Part shown: positions 56,513 to 64,000 of the stretch, piece after piece | Layout: every line of letters starts with the position of its first letter | How positions within the stretch are numbered: the first letter of the stretch is position 1 | Origin: Saposhnikovia divaricata | Lineage: Eukaryota > Streptophyta > Magnoliopsida > Apiales > Apiaceae | Length of the DNA: 64,000 nt | Assembly: GCA_036435485.1 (NCBI GenBank) | Contig: CM071598.1 | Span: 102,608,501 to 102,672,500, forward strand | Direction: 5' to 3' | The notes under the pieces: generated by a model | What the model was told of the DNA's origin: nothing | Databases searched by the model: none | Seen by the model: the letters and a program-made list of their open reading frames with translations, nothing else | Program-made: the position numbers and the translations under genes

Positions 56513-59103
56513 CTCACCTCTGTCGGAGTGGTTGGTCTCTCCCAATTTGATACAGCCTCTATTTTGGCTGGGTCCACTAGAATACCTTGTTCGCTGATCA
56601 CATGCCCTAAAAACTGAACTTCCTTCAACCAAAATTCGCACTTCGAGAACTTAGCGTACAACTTTTCTTCTCTCAATGCTCCCAATACAATCCTTAAGTG
56701 CTCTGCATGTTCTTCCCTTGTCTTGGAATAAATCAAGATATCATCGATGAAGACTATAACACACTTGTCCAAGTATTTCTTGAAGACTCGATTCATTAAG
56801 TCCATGAAAGCTGTAGGGGCATTCGTTAAACCAAATGACATCACTAGGAACTCATAGTGTCCATATCGGGTACGAAAGGCCGTCTTTGGTATATCTTCTG
56901 GTTTAATCTTTAACTGGTGGTACCCGGTCCGCAAATCAATCTTGGAGAAACAAACTGCATCTTTCAATTGGTCAAACAGGTCATCTATCCTGGGCAAGGG
57001 ATACTTATTCTTGATAGTCAACTTGTTCAACTCCCTGTAGTCTATACATAATCTCATGCTGCCGTCCTTCTTTTTCACGAACAACACCGGGGCTCCCCAC
57101 GGTGACACACTAGGTCTTATCATCCCTTTATCCAACAACTCTTGTAACTGAGTGGCCAGCTCTTTCATTTCCACTGGGGCTAGCCGATATGGGGCTTTCG
57201 AAATTGGGGCCGTACCCGGAACTAAGTCTATAGCAAACTCGATGTCCATATCGGGTGGTAGTCCGGGAAGATCGTCCGGAAATACGTCCGCGAACTCATT
57301 GACGACAGGGATTTCCTGCAGGTTTGGTGCCTCTTTCTTGGTATCCTTCACATATGCTAAATAGGCTTCGCATCCTTTACGCAACAACTCCTTAGCTTGA
57401 ATCATAGTCAGGAACTTTTGGCTTTGCCGTTTCCCACTAAATACTACTTCCTCGTCCCCTGGCAGTCTCAAACTTACTTTCTTCTTGACACAATCAATCT
57501 GGGCTCCGTGGGTTGTTAACCAATCCATACCTACTATTACGTCAAACTCCCCTAGTTTAAAAGGTATTAAGTCTACCCGAAAGTGTCGCCCTCCTATTTC
57601 TAGGTCGCAACCTGGACATACTCGGCTAACGGGGATAATTTCATGATTAGCTATCTCTATTTGCAATCTGTCTTTCAATGGTTCAGTCTTAAGGCCTAAC
57701 CGACATACAAAATCTAGAGATATGAAAGACTTGGTAGCTCCCGAATCAAATAAAACATTTGCTTTAACTGAGTTGAGTAGTAGGGTACCTGCAATCACAT
57801 CCGTGTTCCTCACGGCATCCTGCATCGTCATGTTAAAAGTTCTTGCAGTAGGGGCCTTGTTAGAAGCAGTTCCACTCACTCTTGATGCAGCTGGCCCAGA
57901 GGACATACATTCCCTCATTCGGTGCCCTGGTTTCCCACACTTGAAGCAATTACCTCCGACACTCAGGTTGTTACCGGTTCCGCGACAGGCGTTAGCATAA
58001 TGCCCTCTCAGCCCACACTTGAAGCACTTCACATCTTGCAGGTTGCACACGCCCGCATGTTTCCTTCCACATTTGTTGCATTCTGGGGGTTGGGCTCGGG
58101 ATGGGGTAGAGTAAGACGATCCCTGAGGTCGGCCGCTCTGGCCCACACTCCAACTTTCAGCTCTCTTGGTTCCAAAGTTCCCGCTTGGTTGGGACATTGT
58201 TCCTCGCTTAAATTTGCTCGGAAAGCTCCCACCAGCAGAGTTTCCCTTTCGGCTATCCAACTTCCTCTTCTTTCCTTCTCTCTCCTTCTGCATCTGTTCA
58301 CTCCCAGCTTCAACAATTGACGCTTTCTGTACCAGGGTGGCATAGTCTGTCAGCTCAAGAACCGCCACACGATTCTGAATCCATTGTTTTAGCCCTAATT
58401 GAAATCTTCGGGCCCTCTTTGCCTCAGAGTTAACATACTCCGGCACAAACCTTGAAAACTCAGTAAACTTGGCCTCATACTCGGCCACTGTCATGTTTCC
58501 TTGTTTCAGCTCCAAAAACTTTAGCTCCATTTGCGTTTCCATGAACCTAGGAAAGTACTTCTCCAAAAACATCTCGCTAAATCTCTCCCAGGTTACCACA
58601 CCTCTTCCTTCCAAATTCTTCTAAGCTTTCCACCAATAGTTCGCCTCACCCTTCAAAAGGTAAGTGGCAAAAACGGTCTTCTGCTCCTCAGCGACACCTA
58701 GTATCTCGAAAGATTTTTCCATTTCCTTCAGCCAGGCCCTTGCCTCGACAGGGTCGGCAGTTCCTTTAAATTCTGGGGGTTTCAGGGATTTGAAGTTCCT
58801 GAAAGCATTAGCATTAGCATTCTGGGGTGGTTGCTGAACTGGGGGTCGGCCCAAGTTCTGCCTTAGTAACTCCATGAACTGTTCCATAGGGCCTCCCCTA
58901 GGATGTTCTACCTCTCGGGTATCATCACCAGCTTCTTCTTCTTCATACTCGGAGTCATCAAACAGGTTATGATCGTTGCCCTCATTATCACTCAGGTTGG
59001 CATTCTCCCCTTCACGGTTCTGGTGGCCTCCGGCTCCATGGTGGCTACCCTGGCCCTCAGAACTGATCGGGTGGGCTCGGGTGTTCATTCTTCTGGGTGG
59101 CAT
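56513..59103 (-). pseudogene. Chromovirus gag, protease and RT
   Basis: Start MPPRRMNTRAHP at 59103. Gag domain: ARAWLKEMEKSFEILG, WERFSEMFLEKYFP, LELKQGNMTVAEYEAKF. One TAG/TAA-type stop near 58621 divides the frame. Two CCHC knuckles, CFKCGLRGHYANAC and CFKCGKPGHRMREC (about residues 199 and 225 of the second part); protease VLFDSGATKSFIS; RT from DGSMRLCIDYRELN through FSKIDLRTGYHQL to FIDDILIYS and FLGHVISEQG. It is cut after WERPTTPTEV by LTR 5. Residues past 56513 in the open frame are copia LTR and not part of pol. Confidence 0.92.
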
Positions 59104-59808
59104 GATTCTGATAATAAAACAAGAAAGGGGTTAGGGTTTTCCAATTACCTGACAGCGTTTGCACGGGTCAGGAGCGTATCGTTCCTCCTCATAAGGGTGG
59201 AAGTTGCAAAAGTTTTAATAATCCGTTGTTGGAGATAAAATGTCAAACATTTTTGGGGAAAAATCCCTTTGGGATGCGAAAACATTTACAGGAGTTTTCA
59301 AAATTTCGAAACCTCAAAATATTTTTAAAAATTTCAAAACAATTTTTTTTTTTTTGGAAATTGTAGAAAACAATTTGAAATCGCATATCGTAAATTTGAA
59401 ACAGTATGGTTGTATTTGTGGCTTGTAGCAATTGTATAATCACAGTTGTATATCAAAACAGTAAAGCATGGCATCGGAAAGTAAAGCAGTTGAGGCAATA
59501 TTAAAGAAACTGAAACTAAATAAGTACGGTACAAGGATTATCACAAGTTTGGATGTTGGTGCCAAATACAAAGTTCCGATGTCAAAGTCTAGCAAAAGTG
59601 GAACAAATACAAATACATCATCCGAATAGTCAGGCTACACAAAAGTAAGGCTACATCCATACGTACTACCCGAAGTCACATCTACATATCTGTAGGACAG
59701 TCTACTCATCCACTGGTCAGAAAGGATACCACTGCACAAGTCAACTATCCCGCAAAATCGACACACTAATGTCATCTGAACCTAGGGGACTGAGCTATAA
59801 GTAACACA
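59104..59808 (-). other. Spacer between pre-gag ORF and gag
   Basis: Noncoding. Holds an A/T run (plus 59341-59355). On the minus strand a pyrimidine-rich CTTTCTTGTTTTATTATCAG ends at 59108, four bases before the gag ATG: a good splice acceptor. No ORF supported. Confidence 0.6.
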
Positions 59809-60555
59809 TCACGGGGCCGCGCCGCGACGGAGCAAGGTCCTCACTCGGGTGAATGCACGACGCACAACACGCCTAGCATCCCTAGCCTGGATCACTCCTC
59901 CTCCGCGGATCCCTAAACCAAGAATCCTATCGTGACTCCTCATCTCGATCCTGTGGAGTCGAGCCCTAGTCCTCCTAGCAACAGTGGTCCGCATCTCAGC
60001 CTGGATCCTCAAGCGCGCCTCGCGCTCCTCCACTAGTGCCCGCCTCGCCTCGTTAAGCCGGGCCTCTGCAGATAGTAAGTCTCGGGTCAAGAACTGTACC
60101 ACGTAAGCATGCTCAGTGCCAGACACTGGGGGTAGGTCCGCCGGTGGAGGTGGTATGACCGGAACAGGAGTAGGTGCAGCAGCAGCAGCAGCAGGAGCAG
60201 GAGCAGGGGTAGGGTCAAGCTCCTCCCCGCCAGAAGTGTCATCCTCAGAATCACCGTCCGATGAAACAGGGCTAGATGTCTGTGGAGAAGGTGGGGGTGA
60301 CACAACACGACCCTCGCCGGATCTCACACTCTCCTCATCAGTAGCTACAAGAGATGGGGTATTAGGCTCTGGCTCGGGCTCAAGCTCAAAGGGCTCCTCA
60401 ACGGGATCCTCATCATCAGTACTATCTATCACTGTAATCCAGGGGCCAAGCTCGGAGTCAGCACCCATATCCTCCTCCTCAGGGTCCTCGGTCTCTCGCA
60501 TCAGGGCCTCATCATGCTCCCTCTCGAAAGCCTCAGGGTCTGGTATCTCATCCAT
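59809..60555 (-). CDS. Pre-gag ORF of the chromovirus, unknown function
   Basis: 248 codons, MDEIPDPEAFERE to LLRRGAAP, between PBS and gag in the same orientation. Residues 1-115 are strongly acidic (Asp/Glu, Ser). About 116-145 is an Ala/Pro linker. About 150-190 is a likely coiled coil (LLSAEARLNEARRALVEE). The last 60 residues are Arg-rich (about one in four), suggesting nucleic-acid binding. No known domain recognised. Base use is much richer in G+C than the neighbours. The ATG follows directly after TTTCCCTTGTGTAG, a splice acceptor-like sequence. The antisense frame at 60116-60604 is a shadow. Confidence 0.6.
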   Translation of the reverse strand: MDEIPDPEAFEREHDEALMRETEDPEEEDMGADSELGPWITVIDSTDDEDPVEEPFELEPEPEPNTPSLVATDEESVRSGEGRVVSPPPSPQTSSPVSSDGDSEDDTSGGEELDPTPAPAPAAAAAAPTPVPVIPPPPADLPPVSGTEHAYVVQFLTRDLLSAEARLNEARRALVEEREARLRIQAEMRTTVARRTRARLHRIEMRSHDRILGLGIRGGGVIQARDARRVVRRAFTRVRTLLRRGAAP

Positions 60556-60771
60556 CTACACAAGGGAAATAAAGTGGGTCACTAACCATAAAAGAAGGGT
60601 TTAGGAGTAGTTCCCTCACGGGCCTTAAAGTCAGGGCTATATCCGATAACCCGACTACAAACTCGATGAGAGTTCTAAGTATTATTAAAGTTGTTATTAA
60701 GGTTATCGTTATTGTTATTATTATTAGGGTTGCTTTCTTAAATTACTACCGTTTCTGAGAACTGTAACCTC

Positions 60772-60783
60772 GCTCTGATACCA
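60772..60783 (-). promoter_or_regulatory. Primer binding site of the chromovirus
   Basis: TGGTATCAGAGC on the minus strand, four bases from the LTR end: initiator methionine tRNA type. The leader between it and the pre-gag ATG (60556-60771) is noncoding. Confidence 0.88.
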
Positions 60784-60787
60784 TTTC

Positions 60788-63700
60788 TGTGACGCCCCCA
60801 GATCCGGGGTCGGAGATCTAGGCGCTCACGGTCCATTTTCCATTAATAACATACCTGTTCTTGCACACAATATATATAACACAGCCATCGACCCCACAAT
60901 AAACTCACACCACACTCACACACACAGGTTAGAGCCTCAGAAACGTCACACATTGATTAAACAGTAAATAAGTTATCAGAGTTATTACAGACCGAATTAA
61001 ATAGTATTTATGCTACCAGCAACACTCCGATATGAAGCGAAGCTGGCGGCTTGAAAGTTTGTTACGATACACTGCCTTGCACAGGTCATGCTGATAAATA
61101 AAACGTACTAACAAAAGCTGCCAACCAATCCGGCTAATGGGGCCTACCGGTGGAATCTCAAGTGGAGGCTCGGGCCTAGTCACCTGCTTTCGAGCAGTCT
61201 GCCTGGGTCTTGCCATTTCGCTTAGCTGTTGTGTTTGTAAAGTTTGAAAACAAGCAAGAGTGAGCAACTATAGCTCAGCAAGAAATATGTATATAAGATA
61301 AGCAATATACATCTCATATGATTGGCAGTTGATATATTTGTTTGTATCAATCAGTTATAAAATCATTTGTCACAGTTGATAAATCTCGAAGGTGCAACAA
61401 TATGTGCCCTTGTTTTCAAAATAAACTTGCAGTTCTAGATACTGCATTGAATCAACATCTTTCTCATCAAAATAGAATACTATCAGCAACTTGGCACAAA
61501 AGCCTAAGAAGCAGTGTCAAAGCATTTTTTTCCAAAATGGAGGAATGGGACTTAAAGAAAACACAAAACCTGACAAGGATTGACGATGATCAGTCGCCAC
61601 ATCCAAGTCCAATAATCCGCGGGTCTTCTCTACCGGTAGAAGGATAGAAACTACATCCGTAACTATCCCTCGGGTGAAAACTACATCCGTAATCACCCTC
61701 GATGAAAACTACATCCGTAATCATCCTTCGGCAACACCTGGGCCAGAATAATAAGTGATGGACCGCCTGGCTCACGGCCGCTTACACATCCCGGGAATCG
61801 TTCGTCAACGGTTCCCACACCTGCCAGAGTCCATTTTTCTTTTCTTTTAAAACTTGATTTTGATTGAAAACAGAGTAATTGAGGTTCGACATCAGTCGAC
61901 CGATGATTCTTGAAATCATACAAGAAGCAGAATCTGACCGGGGGTTTTCGAAAATGTTTTGAGTTCGAAAGAGTTCGAGTTTAAAAGTATTAAAAGGTAT
62001 CTTGGATTAGCTTTGTCTTTAAAGAATGAACAATAATTAATAAATAATATTTTAAGATTTTATATTAATAATTAATAAAATAATTATTCGATAAAATAAA
62101 CTCTTAATCCAAGATAGGGTTTCGAGTATTTACGAAGATGTAACGATAGTTATTTGAATATACGATACCACCCGAATGACCCTTCGGGTTTTCGCAATAT
62201 AGATACGATATAATAATATACCGTTCCCCGGTCAATAGTATATACGGACCGCTACGACCTCTATTGCTAGAGTCGTTGTCCGAAGAAAACATTTCAATCT
62301 AAGTTCAAGGGGTAAAAGCATACATGTACTTGTTCAATCTCAATTGCATCAATACTTCGATAAACATAGCATTCGATATAATTTGAAAACTACAAACACA
62401 ATAGTGAAAATCCTTGTATAGGGATAAGTTTTTAAAAGTAAACTTGCCTTGGTTTGGTTGGGGTCGTCGAGCGTGCGAATTCGAACGATCTATACATAAA
62501 CAATAACCGTTCGTTAGTACCTTAACAATTTCTCTTTAATTACGGGGTTTTAAGGGGGTACGAAATTAACTTAACGACTTCGTCTTATGACTCCCTAGTC
62601 CCACTATAAGTCCATGACATCACTCGTTTACGCTCGTCACTTACTCAACTTAATTTAGTTACCACGTTCGAACCATAACCACTAACCCTAGAATAATGTT
62701 CCACTAATCGACTTTTTTCCATTGCGCGAATTTTATTCTAGCATTTTTATAAAATCCAAAAATTCATATTTTAATCCAATTCCTTTTGGGTGGTCTTCAC
62801 CACTGCATTACTTACATTCTCAAATTTTTACATGATCCCAAACATATTTTAAGGTGTTTAAACAAGGTTCACAAGGGGGTCACTTTATGCAGTCCATAGT
62901 CCAGAAACAAAATTCACTTCTCCGGCCATAACTAAAAATCCACACATCACCTAGCTATGAATCTTACATATCCAGAAACTAAATTCAATTATCTTTCCAA
63001 CAATATAAGGTAGGACATCAGGGGACATCATTTGGGTGTTCAAAATCGTGCTACAACACAGATCAAAGTTCCTGGACAACTCAGCAAGCTCAAATCACTT
63101 AGATCAACCATTTTTCATGCTTCCATAACATAAACACCACTTAAAACACTTAGATCATGATTCATAACACTCATGGAGATATATATATTAACCATGGTCA
63201 TAAAATTCACAATCTCAACATCAAAAACCAAGATCCATGCTATCCAATACATACACATTCAAGATAACCCCTAAAATGCATGGATCTACTACCATACTAT
63301 AAGAACAACACATAACCAAGGGTGGTTTGAGATTTTATACCTTCTTGAGCTCCTAGAGACCTTGAACAATCTTTTTAAAACTTAAAAACACCTTAGATGG
63401 CCTCCTACAACACTCACAATGCAAGATCTAAAAGATAATAAACTTATGTTAGTATTTCTCTAAACTTCCAATCATTATAACTCAAGAACCAATGGATGGA
63501 AGGCTTTGAAATTGATACCATACCTCTACTAAGATGCAAGGAAGCCCTAGGAAGGTTGTGGATGAAGAAATGGTGGAGAGAAAACCTCTCCCTCTCTCCT
63601 TGTATGGTTCGGCCGAGAGCAATGTTCCAAGGGGGGGGGAGTGTTTTTGGTTTTTGTTTTGTTTGGAATGACAAAAAGGAATGCTAATATGACTTGTATT

Positions 63701-64000
63701 ATTGTGGGTAGTAGAAAGTAATCACATGTTTCCAAGCTAGCCTAGGATGCATCCATGCCCTAGTGTCCCCTAGTACATCATCCACCATGCTAGTCACTAT
63801 TCACATTTGCTTTTATGTCTCCTAGTTCCTTTTTCTAACTATCTGGTTACATGGCACTTGCATGTAATTTCTTTCCTTGTAATATTATTCTCCCACCAAT
63901 GCTTGTTATTTAATCCTTACTTCGTATTGTAATTTAATTATTCTCTCGTAATAATATTTCGTCGCGTAGAGATTTCCCCTATAATTCCTTAAGTACTTAT
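60788..64000 (-). repeat. 5' LTR of the chromovirus, partial
   Basis: TGTGACGCCCCCAGATCCGG onward, aligned base for base with 28971-32184; the window ends before the LTR does. Hairpin region at 61996-62279. About 23 substitutions relative to the other LTR. Confidence 0.93.

Larger units (their letters stand above)
28971..64000 (-). mobile_element. Tekay/Del-like Ty3/gypsy chromovirus
   Basis: Minus-strand element. 5' LTR at 60788 to beyond 64000, initiator-Met PBS, an extra ORF (60555-59809), gag-protease-RT (59103-56513), then after a 22-kb copia block RNase H-integrase-chromodomain-like tail (34506-32493), PPT and 3' LTR (32459-28971). The tail and long LTRs point to the Tekay/Del clade. 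The LTRs differ by about 23 substitutions and 3 small indels over about 3.2 kb (counted by eye), so it is recent. Coding damage is light: one stop in gag plus the block. The far end of the 5' LTR is outside the window. Confidence 0.9.

Noticed and set aside
60116..60604. 162-codon plus-strand ORF
   Set aside because: Gly/Ser-rich shadow of the G+C-rich pre-gag ORF on the other strand.

Overview
The window is plant nuclear repeat DNA, almost certainly from a eudicot. It is A+T-rich and made nearly entirely of nested LTR retrotransposons. I found no host gene. The species cannot be fixed; an Apiaceae-type genome is only an impression from the style of the TGTGACGCCCCC LTRs.

Layout. 1-4609 is A+T-rich intergenic DNA holding a candidate non-autonomous Helitron (586-3720, minus). 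4610-17009 is a degenerate Ty3/gypsy Tat-lineage element (plus) with dual RNase H and a long 3' region. That 3' region carries a SINE with a perfect 16-bp target duplication, hairpin tandem repeats, and an antisense gene that seems to have its own TATA box, G-box and two GT-AG introns. Its 3' LTR is cut at 17009 by the LTR of a second gypsy element (17010-19952). That LTR is cut at 19953 by a Ty1/copia element whose gag reading frame is itself broken twice: by a 5.4-kb solo LTR (23184-28598, TSD AGATA) and by a young Tekay/Del-like chromovirus (28971 to beyond 64000, minus strand).

The chromovirus has 3.5-kb LTRs, an extra 248-codon ORF between PBS and gag, gag-pol, and a C-terminal chromodomain-like tail. 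Its pol is split between RT and RNase H by a 22-kb block (34503-56512) built from one Ty1/copia family: five LTR copies, four internal regions in both orientations, and an inverted second copy of the chromovirus RNase H-integrase segment. Most joints in this block have 4-7 bp of microhomology. Three of the four copia copies share the same 419-bp deletion of RNase H; the fourth keeps the domain.

The ages fit the nesting. By eye the outer Tat LTRs differ at about 8 of 300 sites (2.7%), while the inner chromovirus LTRs differ at about 23 of 3200 (0.7%). The genes encode retrotransposon replication (gag, protease, RT, RNase H, integrase). The only coding regions outside that toolkit are the Tat antisense gene and the chromovirus pre-gag ORF. 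The most novel-looking items are the rearranged copia block, the palindrome arrays in the gypsy-type LTRs, the antisense gene, and the pre-gag ORF.
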